From assembly GCF_019097595.1 (NCBI RefSeq), contig NC_080732.1, positions 2,813,854-2,877,853 on the forward strand: DNA of 64,000 bases. Direction: 5' to 3'. The notes beneath the pieces were generated by a model that made no database searches, had not been told where the DNA came from, and was given only the letters and a program-made list of their open reading frames with translations. Below are positions 25,601 to 60,000 of this stretch, one piece after another. Within the stretch, counting starts at the first letter, position 1; each line of letters begins with the position of its first letter. The DNA is from Hemibagrus wyckioides. Taxonomy: Eukaryota > Chordata > Actinopteri > Siluriformes > Bagridae. The position numbers and the translations under genes are program-made.

Positions 25601-26125
25601 CCTGTGAGGGTTATACGTACACATCAATGTGTAAGATGTTCAGAGAACTCCTTCGGATCAAACAGAGTTTGAAATGGACTTGAATAGTGCTTTTGTATAA
25701 ATAAAACATAATTTAAAGAATTGTGTGGGATTTAACAAACGTCTTTCTTCTCTCTCACAGGTATGGAGATTAGCGAAACCCAAAGAAAGCAAGCGATTCA
25801 GAATGCCAGAAAATCAAAGCAAGGCAAAATTAAAAGTAAGATCAGTTTTTTTTATAGTACTGTTACTGTAAAATTAACTAATGTGAGCTAACCTTAATTG
25901 TGCATGTGTGTGTGTGTGTGTGTGTGTGTGTTTGTTTCCCCAGATATCAAATACGCAGGTCACCCAGTGTCTCATCACCACCAACCCTTACACCCAATCC
26001 ACCAGCGCCACATCACTGTACCCACCAGTATCCCCCAGCAGCAGGTCTTCTCTTTAGCAGAACCCAAGAGGAAACCCGCACATCTGTGGTACACCTTCAC
26101 ACGCAGCGCTCTGTTCCGGAAATGA
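2668..26125 (+). CDS. spata13: Spermatogenesis-associated 13 / ASEF2, Rho GEF (complete, 14 exons)
   Basis: The product is a guanine nucleotide exchange factor for Rac1/Cdc42. In the known family it binds APC and acts in cell migration and filopodium formation. Coding segments: 2668-2676, 10121-11635, 12925-12966, 13225-13671, 16421-16565, 17183-17295, 20769-20948, 21389-21574, 22635-22814, 23030-23262, 23923-24052, 24783-25155, 25761-25835, 25944-26125. They sum to 3810 nt, all phases agree, and the product is 1269 residues, close to the long mammalian isoform. Domain order: a long low-complexity N-terminus with an acidic [10 protein letters not shown] run; SH3 (about 763-818, ALWDH, WWWG, WFPSSFV); DH (about 857-1050); PH (about 1075-1190); and a short tail. 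The start is uncertain. It may be the 3-codon exon 1, or Met at 10157 in exon 2, which also has A at -3. The c1qtnf9-spata13 order matches mammals. Confidence 0.93.
3058..4855 (+). repeat. GT-rich minisatellite, 23-bp and 20-bp units
   Basis: This is a tandem array in spata13 intron 1. The unit is built from TGATGAG, TTGTTGTGTTG and TGTAG or TATAG, with a 23-bp period in the first part and mainly 20-bp units after about 4030. There are roughly 80 copies. The + strand contains almost no C throughout. The array decays into related GTTGTTGT-rich sequence up to about 5430. Confidence 0.95.
4856..5430 (+). repeat. Degenerate continuation of the GT-rich array
   Basis: The same T/G vocabulary (GTTGTTGTGTTG, TATAGTGAT) appears without a regular period, so this looks like an older, eroded edge of the 3058-4855 array. 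Confidence 0.75.
5891..6398 (+). mobile_element. Tc1-like element C, short copy with both ends
   Basis: The terminal inverted repeats are TACACGATATTGCCAAAAG (5891-5909) and CTTTTGGCAACATAGTGTA (6380-6398), with the TA target bases included. The 508-bp body keeps only the C-terminal part of a Tc1 transposase on the + strand, including [13 protein letters not shown] with the third catalytic acidic residue. The helix-turn-helix part and the first catalytic Asp are gone, so it is non-autonomous. Related copies lie at 46880-47526 and 60352-60826. Confidence 0.88.
6906..6947. repeat. AC microsatellite
   Basis: About 21 AC units in spata13 intron 1. A second run of 12 units lies at about 7037-7060. 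Confidence 0.97.
7425..7520 (-). mobile_element. tRNA-derived SINE fragment (family 2), antisense
   Basis: Read on the minus strand, this has a tRNA-like head with a B-box-like GGTTTGAATCCC segment and the GGGCCCTTTGAGCAAGG stretch seen in the copy at 51299-51536. It is truncated. Confidence 0.65.
7525..10120 (+). other. spata13 intron 1, distal part
   Basis: This is unique-looking intron apart from a GA microsatellite at 8954-8984. Around 9440-9500 an AT-rich stretch with TCAATTAATC and ATGGATTAG contains homeodomain-type core sites. It is only a weak enhancer candidate. No further exon is supported. Confidence 0.5.
10121..11635 (+). CDS. spata13: spata13 exon 2, large N-terminal exon
   Basis: The acceptor TTCTTTGCAG and donor GAG|GTAAG bound 505 codons in phase 0. 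The exon encodes residues 4-508: Ser/Pro-rich, mostly disordered, with a basic segment [15 protein letters not shown] and an acidic run [10 protein letters not shown]. This region precedes the APC-binding and SH3 parts in the family. An alternative start Met lies at 10157. Confidence 0.92.
11812..12075 (-). mobile_element. Non-autonomous DNA transposon copy, inverted to 18373-18915
   Basis: It shares long stretches with the reverse complement of 18590-18880, for example TCACCTAGCTTTTGAA and CCCATAAGAAATAATGTAAA. The terminal inverted repeats are missing at this copy. It lies in spata13 intron 2. Confidence 0.75.
12076..12924 (+). other. spata13 intron 2, distal part
   Basis: I see no gene or named repeat except a short GT run at 12872-12890, close to the exon 3 acceptor. 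Confidence 0.5.
12925..12966 (+). CDS. spata13: spata13 exon 3, 42-nt microexon (probable)
   Basis: The acceptor CCTTTTCAG and donor GAG|GTAAGC enclose 14 codons, [14 protein letters not shown], in phase 0. Both neighbouring exons are also phase 0 at this junction, so the exon can be included or skipped without changing frame. Confidence 0.62.
13225..13671 (+). CDS. spata13: spata13 exon 4
   Basis: The acceptor TTATTCCAG and donor TCT|GTAAGT bound 149 codons (residues 523-671), phase 0 at both ends. The exon contains [17 protein letters not shown] and [15 protein letters not shown], conserved-looking blocks before the SH3 domain. Confidence 0.9.
13672..14791 (+). other. spata13 intron 4, proximal part
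   Basis: AT-rich intron with no recognisable gene or repeat, apart from a short C run near 14286. Confidence 0.5.
14792..14981. mobile_element. TTAA-flanked MITE, piggyBac-like
   Basis: It begins TTAACCCTTGTGT and ends ACACAAAGGGTTAA, a near-perfect inverted repeat with TTAA at both borders. It is about 190 bp with no coding capacity. TTAA target duplication is the hallmark of the piggyBac superfamily; the assignment is by ends only. Confidence 0.75.
15369..16018 (-). mobile_element. Tc1-like element B, 3' part with broken transposase
   Basis: It belongs to the same family as 1448-2125. On the minus strand it encodes the catalytic part of a Tc1 transposase in two frames: [17 protein letters not shown], then [13 protein letters not shown] and [14 protein letters not shown]. 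The usual NPIE motif reads NPNQ here, so the third catalytic Glu is lost. A frameshift near 15850 and truncation at a T run (16019-16036) confirm it is dead. Confidence 0.88.
16421..16565 (+). CDS. spata13: spata13 exon 5
   Basis: The acceptor TTTTCGGTAG precedes 145 nt, phase 0 to 1. The donor G|GTGAGTGTG leads straight into a TG repeat. The exon encodes a basic, Pro-rich segment including [19 protein letters not shown]. Confidence 0.88.
16566..17182 (+). repeat. spata13 intron 5, made almost wholly of tandem TG-rich units
   Basis: About six diverged units each contain TATGGAAGAGAGACATTGC, TTCTGTGTTACAT and a run of TG. They start near 16605, 16745, 16860, 16932, 17041 and 17103. The repeat reaches both splice sites of this 617-bp intron. 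Confidence 0.88.
17183..17295 (+). CDS. spata13: spata13 exon 6
   Basis: The acceptor is a pure TG run ending GTGCAG. The exon has 113 nt, phase 1 to 0, and donor CAG|GTCAGT. It encodes an acidic segment [20 protein letters not shown] just before the SH3 domain. Confidence 0.9.
17296..18372 (+). other. spata13 intron 6, proximal part
   Basis: A GT microsatellite at 17329-17352 and otherwise plain intron. Nothing further is recognised. Confidence 0.5.
18373..18915 (+). mobile_element. Non-autonomous DNA transposon with terminal inverted repeats
   Basis: It starts CAGTGGAAGCTCGGTATACG and ends with the inverted counterpart ATGCAGAGGTTCCAC. There is no intact transposase. It is inverted relative to the copy at 11812-12075. 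The superfamily is not assigned. Confidence 0.8.
19789..20069 (+). mobile_element. tRNA-derived SINE family 1, internally deleted copy
   Basis: It shares TTTCCTCCCACAGTCC, GTGATGGACTGGTGACCTG and GGGATAGGCTCCAGCAGATC with the full copy at 54484-54849. The segment containing the B box is deleted after CACAGCAA. It ends near GAATGGATG. Confidence 0.85.
20070..20768 (+). other. spata13 intron 6, distal part
   Basis: AT-rich intron without a recognised gene or repeat. Confidence 0.5.
20769..20948 (+). CDS. spata13: spata13 exon 7, SH3 domain
   Basis: 60 codons, phase 0 at both ends. The exon carries nearly the whole SH3 domain: EALWDHV (the ALYD-type motif), FKAGDVI, DWWWGLA and AWFPSSFVR. In the family this domain folds onto DH-PH and is freed by APC binding. 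Confidence 0.96.
21389..21574 (+). CDS. spata13: spata13 exon 8, SH3-DH linker and DH start
   Basis: 62 codons, phase 0. The exon encodes an acidic linker, then [19 protein letters not shown], the first helix (CR1) of the DH domain. Confidence 0.95.
22635..22814 (+). CDS. spata13: spata13 exon 9, DH domain
   Basis: 60 codons, phase 0. The acceptor polypyrimidine tract is supplied by a CT microsatellite (about 22595-22625). The exon encodes the middle DH helices, including [19 protein letters not shown]. Confidence 0.95.
23030..23262 (+). CDS. spata13: spata13 exon 10, DH domain
   Basis: 233 nt, phase 0 to 2. The exon holds the CR3 helix [19 protein letters not shown], the GTPase-contacting signature of DH exchange factors, and appears intact. 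Confidence 0.96.
23263..23922 (+). other. spata13 intron 10
   Basis: Very AT-rich with nothing recognised. Confidence 0.5.
23923..24052 (+). CDS. spata13: spata13 exon 11, end of DH
   Basis: 130 nt, phase 2 to 0. The exon encodes the last long DH helix and the DH-PH linker, through [10 protein letters not shown]. Confidence 0.95.
24053..24782 (+). other. spata13 intron 11
   Basis: AT-rich intron ending in a TA/TG dinucleotide run at about 24700-24755. No gene is visible. Confidence 0.5.
24783..25155 (+). CDS. spata13: spata13 exon 12, PH domain
   Basis: 373 nt, phase 0 to 1. The exon covers essentially the full PH domain: [31 protein letters not shown], and the C-terminal helix with [12 protein letters not shown] containing the conserved Trp. 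Confidence 0.96.
25215..25620 (+). mobile_element. Two tandem tRNA-like SINE units (family 3)
   Basis: Two direct copies, about 25218-25450 and 25451-25620, each contain CAGCGGTAGGTGCTGTG, GCAGTCTTTAGCCTCCTTG (A-box-like) and GGTTCAAGACCCG (B-box-like). The tRNA resemblance is limited to the promoter boxes. They lie in spata13 intron 12, sense orientation. Confidence 0.75.
25761..25835 (+). CDS. spata13: spata13 exon 13
   Basis: 75 nt, phase 1 at both ends. The exon encodes [19 protein letters not shown], the basic helix after the PH domain. Confidence 0.92.
25944..26125 (+). CDS. spata13: spata13 exon 14, C-terminus and stop
   Basis: The acceptor GTTTCCCCAG precedes phase 1 coding sequence that ends in TGA at 26123-26125. 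The exon encodes a His/Pro/Gln-rich tail ending SALFRK. Confidence 0.92.
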
Positions 26126-26490
26126 CCAGGAAAAAAACACTTCTTTAAATGGCGATATGAAGACGTTCAGCCCCGGTGCAAATGTGAAGGACAAAAGCAA
26201 ACAACAAATGAATGAAGTCTGTGTGTGTGTGTGTGTCTTTGGTACCAAAAGTGTTCTGTATGTTTGTGTGTTGATGGTGTGGTAACGGTGCTGCTTGTAT
26301 CCGATTTTTGTATCGTTCTGTTCACCACATCAACGTATGTTGAGGCGATAACGATGTGTATTTGAGCTTGTTGTATAATTTTATAAAGGTAAGGCTGGAA
26401 CCTTTTTAAAAAGTTAGTCCTAACTTTAGAAGAGTCAGACACTGCACTAATAACCTCATGTTTCTGTAAATAAACACTTAGAAAACCTAC
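26126..26490 (+). terminator. spata13: spata13 3' UTR with polyadenylation signal
   Basis: A perfect AATAAA lies at 26469-26474, about 345 bases after the stop. Cleavage would fall near 26490. Confidence 0.8.
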
Positions 26491-26744
26491 AGCTCTGAGA
26501 CTCTGTGTGTGACTCTGTACTCATACACTCTTTTTTACACGGTTCTCACGTATCTTAAAGTCATCACAAATATACTCGATGACCCTGGACATATGGGGTA
26601 CTTCTATTGGTCTCTGGAGAAACTGAATATTTAACGTGTCCATTTATATGTCCAATTCAACTCCTGAAGAAAATCTGACTGATCCCACCCTTTCTTGCAG
26701 GTATTTTTACTTCATTTGAGAAAACATGATACAATGCTCTCTAG

Positions 26745-27300
26745 GCTGCCCTTCCAGTAAAGAATATGTAGATATTCAGAGGACACTTCATGCTGTTTTA
26801 CTCTTGTGGAGAATATATGACGCACTGCCCTATAGGATGCTCCTATGTGCAAGAAACTATCATGAAGTGCCCTCTAAGGGGACCATCCAGTGTAGAATAC
26901 ACAATACAGAGGGCAGTTCATTGTATTTTCTCACACATGGGGGAACTTTGTGGTGAATATGTAATGCTGTACCCTATAGGATTCCCCTATGTGCATGGAA
27001 GCATAAAAAATGCCCTCTAGGGGGACCATCCAGTGGAGAATACACAATACAGAGGGCAGTTAATTGTATTTTCTCGCACATAGGGGCACCTTTGTGGTGA
27101 ATCAGTGCCCTACAGGGTGCCCCTATGTGCAATAAAGCATCATGAAGTGCCCTCTAGTGGGATCTCTTAGTGGACAATACGCAATACAGAGGGCAGTTAA
27201 TTGTATTTTCTCGCACATAGGGGCATCTTTGTGGTGAATATGTGATACTGTGCCCTATAGTATAGCCCCAGGTGCGATAGAACATGAAGAAGTGCCCTAA
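26745..27300. repeat. About four tandem 137-143-bp units with internal hairpins
   Basis: Shared landmarks are AATACAGAGGGCAGTT (26904, 27047, 27184 region) and TGCCCTCTAG. In the third unit, GCACATAGGGGCACC (27076-27090) pairs perfectly with GGTGCCCCTATGTGC (27116-27130). The array sits between spata13 and tmprss7. Confidence 0.85.
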
Positions 27301-27439
27301 TGGGTGCCTTTTTTTTCTGGCTTCCATTAAATCTATTCTTTTCTGTGATCACCAGAAGATGAATAAAAAAGTTCCTTCCTGGCTGCAAAACTAACTGTTC
27401 TGAACTGCACGGATCTCTCAGATAACAGACTTAAAGTAA

Positions 27440-27617
27440 CAGGAGCTCAGCAGGTGCGGATAAAATTACACGTGCTCACCGGATGCTCAGAAACACCGCT
27501 CGCCTGCATTTACGCACGTGCACCCGGCGGGTACAGGCGCGGACATGGCGGATATGAGTGCGTTATTGTTATTAATTTGGTAGAAGAAGCTTCAGGTTTG
27601 AGGAATGTACCGGTGGC
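27440..27617 (+). promoter_or_regulatory. tmprss7: tmprss7 promoter-proximal region and 5' leader
   Basis: CpG-enriched sequence precedes the first coding exon. An upstream ORF of 12 codons (27545-27583) starts with ATGGCGG and ends at TAG, 34 bases before the main start. The transcription start is not determined. Confidence 0.5.
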
Positions 27618-55572
<27,955 letters not shown>

Positions 55573-55790
55573 TTAACCTCCGACACTCAGAGCCAAGCTT
55601 CATAAACTTGAACTCTTATTCAGTGGACATTAACGTCTGAACCTCAGTATCCATGAACTGACCTCAGCATTATCACAGCCATCATGGATTATGATCATTA
55701 GAACAGATTGTGTGATTGTTTAGTGTGATTCAGAAGTTCTGTAACATGGAAAAATGTGTGTTATTAATAAATTAACACATTAATTAATTA
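55573..55790 (+). terminator. tmprss7: tmprss7 3' UTR with polyadenylation signal
   Basis: AATAAA lies at 55766-55771, about 194 bases after the stop. It is in AT-rich sequence, so other hexamers are possible. Confidence 0.65.
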
Positions 55791-55948
55791 CTTAATTAAC
55801 ATTAAATTTATAAAAATTATATTTGACAATTTGAGGTGCAGTCATGGGCTTCATTATGATAATAAATTATAATCCAAACGATAAATGGATCACTTTTGAG
55901 CATGTGATGTTTAATTCACAAATAAGATCACAAATACAAGCAAACAGT

Positions 55949-55995
<47 letters not shown>

Positions 55996-56280
55996 CACCG
56001 ACTATCATTAACTTATTGTATTTTCTGATGTACAATACAAGTTCCCGTGCGCGAGCTGTTACTATGGAAACCATATTAGTATTAGAAGGAGCGCATTAAT
56101 ATGAACCCTCTGCTGTGTGCTGCTGTTATAGATTACAGATTTAACAGTATTTAATGAGACACTTGTGTCTTTAAGAATTTTTTATAACTCTGTTGATGTT
56201 TCTGTTTCATTTCCTGAGGATTGGCTCTTCTCCCTGATTGGTATAATGACTCTAAACACGCTGTTTATCAGCTTGAATTT
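55791..56280. other. Intergenic spacer tmprss7 / ST14-like gene
   Basis: It contains a GAAA microsatellite (55950-55994) and a fragment shared with 47560-47745 (56056-56130). Nothing else is recognised. Confidence 0.6.
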
Positions 56281-56299
56281 GCCCACCGTTTGTGTCGGA

Positions 56300-56640
56300 T
56301 GCCTCTGTGCCACCAGTTTATAGTGGTGCCTTTGTGCCGCGTTGCATCATGGGAGCCGTGCAGCACCTGTGCACGGGCGGGCGGGCGCGGGCATTGAGCG
56401 CGCGCGCAGCGCTGCACCCGCTCAGCTCGGGTTTCTCCGCGCACCGAAAGCGAGGCATCGCTCCGGATTTTTTCCCCGCAGGTTGATTTTTTCCAGCGTC
56501 TTGCTGTATCGACTGCGACGGGGGGAAGCCACACGGGACCAGGAATGAGGACTTTCCCCAAAAACAGAAGCTGCGATGTTTACAGCGTATCCGGTTTAGG
56601 ACACTGTAGAACCGCAGACTCACCTGTCCAGGTAAGAAAG
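56300..56640 (+). promoter_or_regulatory. CpG-rich promoter of the ST14-like gene
   Basis: Dense CG dinucleotides, including GGGCGGGCGGGCGCGGGC (Sp1-type boxes) at about 56375-56393 and a GCGCGCGC run. The composition drops sharply after exon 1. No TATA box is obvious. Confidence 0.7.
56545..56631 (+). CDS. st14: ST14-like exon 1
   Basis: The ATG has G at -3. 29 codons end at donor CAG|GTAAGA in phase 0. No other evidence fixes this start, but it opens into the next exon in frame. Confidence 0.68.
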
Positions 56641-57047
56641 ATCCTGAGGCGCAGAGCAGTGTGAGAAAACAGAGCGGTGTGCATTCCTAAAGGGAAGAAA
56701 AAGCAACATATATGCGTTAAAGAGTATTGTTTACAATATTATCACTAGACCAAGTTTGTTTTTTGGATTTGTTTTGTAAGTTTTTAAAAAGTAACTCAGT
56801 CTGAGGATCTGAGAGTCATGGCATTTCTCTGTAGTGCTGATGAGAGATTTGTTTACTGGATTTGAATCTCAGTCACACTGGACTGCAGCGTACTGGTTAG
56901 TTGTCAGGGGTCAGTTGGGAAAGATGATGTGGCAGTCGTGAATGTCAGACGATGGAGCGGTGACCTTACTGAGAAGGGCCGTGGGAAAGCGGACCCTTGG
57001 AGTTACTCTCCACACAACTCCACAGGGAGACCTCACCTGGTTATCTG

Positions 57048-57096
<49 letters not shown>

Positions 57097-60000
57097 TACA
57101 TATTCGTCTTAGTATCCTTATAAGGACCTTCAGAGTGGACAGAATGTGGCTCATTAACCCTATCCTTCACCTCTATAACCAAAAAAGCCTTTAAATAAAT
57201 AAATAAAAGCCTCACTTTGTGTCATTTTCCAGCCAAAAGTCTCTCCCAAGGTCAAATCTGCCAGATATTCCTCTCCTTGTGTGGAGATTTTGGTCCACAC
57301 AGTCATATCCACAGAGTAGACTGTGACCGAATTCATTGAAAATGATTTAAATAACACCAAAATGTAAAGGTACACTATAGAGTGGATAGAGATAGAGAGG
57401 ATAAACAATCACCACACACAAGTGTTCATAGAATTAATATCTATAATGTTTGTAGATTCGTCCAGCTGAACACTCATTCTGTAAAGAATTAATTATTATT
57501 ATTTTTTATATATATTTTTAATTATTTTATTTATTTGAATCAGATTTGTTTAAATTAGATTGAGGGTGACTGCTCGTGTGTGTGTGTGTGTCTGTGTGTG
57601 TGTGTGGTTTGTACATTCTGTGCCATAAGCATAAACATTTTGATGTACAAATTTTAGATTTAATTCAAACACAGGCGTTTTTTATCTGCACCTCAAAAGG
57701 TGGGTCTTTTGGCACATTCAGTTCTCCTGCCATTAAGGTGAGGAGTTCTTAATAGTTTATCCACTCAGAGGAGAAACACTGGTCTCTCTGCAGCAGAGGT
57801 TGTGGAAAAAGAAAGAAAGAAAGAAAAAAAGAAACAAATGATGTGGGACACCAACATTCAAGCAATTAGGACAAGCAGGCGTCTCTACCTGTCTGGCGAT
57901 TCAGAAAGCTCTGCCTCTTGTACTTCAGGTGCTTTAAGCTTGGCTTGAGTTTTGAGGACATTGCTGAAGGAAAACCTGAGGGATGTGTGTGTGTGTCTGT
58001 GTGTGTGTTGTTTTGACCCTAGCTAGCTTCAGCAAAACCAAAAATAACTGATTTTTTTAACCTTTGGTCTGTATGTAATGCCATTAAATTACATAATTAT
58101 TTAGTCTTTTGTGTCATAACAGTGTCATGCTGTTGAACTGTTATATTTGTAGGATATTAAAGTAAAGGAGCCGTTCCAAACTCCGAGCGCCTCTAACAGT
58201 GCGACTCAGGCCGGGTCAGACACCAAGCGGCCGGTGGACAGGAGAGTCACCTTCAGGACATGGCGAAAGTGGGCGCTGGGAGCCGCCCCCCTCATCCCTC
58301 TGTCCACCGCCGTTGCACTGACTCTCCATTTCTTTGCATGTAAGTTTGTGTGTTGATGGAATGAAGTGATTGTGATCTGGTGTCTTCTTCCATGGCAGTG
58401 AAGGACAGGATACTTCATATAATTTGTGCGTCTGACATGATTCCTGGATATCAATAAATGTTTGTGTAACTCATGTGCATGCTGTTTCACACAAATAGCT
58501 TTAACGCTTCACATCTTTCCTCTTCAGCATCCCCGTCTTCCACTGTGTTTTTCCTGGGAGGAAGTGTGGAATTTTCCAACCTCAGCTTCTCACCAGAGCT
58601 GGCCGATTCTTCCTCCACACAGTTCGACCTTCAGTCTCAGGCCCTCGGCCCCTACGTAAGCATACACACATACTGTATATACCAGCTGCTCTGTGGGACT
58701 CCACATGGTCTCGTTGGAATGCAGCGAACCTCCAGAGAGCACTCTACGCTGATCCGTGTCCTTGGCAGTTTCAAACGTGAAGTCGGCCAGAGCTGCGCCT
58801 CTTGTGGTGTGCTGCGCTCTTCACCGTGGCCCTTTTTAGATGTAAAGCAGGCGAGTGGGGCCCCGCCGAGCTTTCGGCCACTCTGTGGCCCTCTTAAATG
58901 TAAAGCCGGCTGTAACCCGAGCTCGTCCTGGTGCGAGGCAGCGCGGTGAGAGCGTGTCCCAGAGGGGCGCAGCCTTTTCAGGTCTGAGGACAAGAATGGC
59001 GTTTGTGAGAACCGCAGGACCCAGGCAAGCCGAGTGAGAAGAAGAGCAGGCCCTCAATAAAAACATTGTCTCTGCGCTTCCTCGCACAATCAGATGCTCT
59101 GTGCCTGTGCACTGAGAGGGAAGCAGGCAGAGAGGAGAGGAAAGGTAGACTCAGGGACAGAGAGCAGGCCAGAGAGAGAGAGAGTGATTAAATGGACATA
59201 AAGGCAAAGAGACTTAGACAGCAAGAAAGAGTTGAGGATAAAAGACTGATATATAAGTGAAAGAAAATCTCAGAGTGTCCCATCATGTCTTCATTGGCCT
59301 GAATAAAGCCTCATGTAATACCTGTAATCCTGTTTAATATGAGTGAATGGGCAGGTGTGGTGGAGCTGTGCGAGAGTGTGCCTGTGCTTATTAAAGGTAG
59401 CCTGAACCCACTGCCCGCCCCCGCCACCCTGCACTTCAGAATGACATTGAGCTCTGGACAATGGCGCTCTTGTTGCCCACGGCTCTTGTTGCTCAAAGCC
59501 AATCGCACAAGAACGGGGCCTTTTGTGCCAAGACTGCATGTCTTTGCCGGGGCTACTGATGTCACACCTTGTCCAGTGATGTCACTTTTTCTGTAGCTCT
59601 GAAGTCAGGGTGACGCTGTACAGAACCTAGATGATGCGAAAGAGCCGTGTGAAACATGGTGCACTGTTTTCCCTTCCTTCTGAACATCAAACTCGGGGCT
59701 GTTGTTAATGTAGATTGATTATTTCATCATTCCTGTTTACTACATGGATGGTGTTTAACGGATGAATGATTCTTTGTTGCGGTGCTTTCAGTTCTTAGAG
59801 TTATACGAGTCGTCACCCTGGAGGCCATACTACCGCCGCTCAGGGATTGTCGCCTTTAGGTAAGATTTTTTTTCCCTTAATCCAATTGTAGTTGATCCAA
59901 GACAGGTTTAGTGTTGGAAGATGAAAGCACTTAAAGCTATCAGTTTAGTATCGTTTAAATAACCAGAGAATGGTAGAGAGTAGCGGCAAAAAGACGCAGA

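Noticed and set aside
10121..26125. ARHGEF4 (ASEF1) as identity of the Rho GEF
   Set aside because: It shares the SH3-DH-PH order, but the long N-terminal exon, total length near 1,270 residues and linkage to a C1QTNF9-like gene favour spata13.
58473..58949. 158-codon open frame extending from ST14-like exon 3
   Set aside because: Only 58528-58655 is coding, by splice sites and phase. The rest has no domain and unlikely composition.
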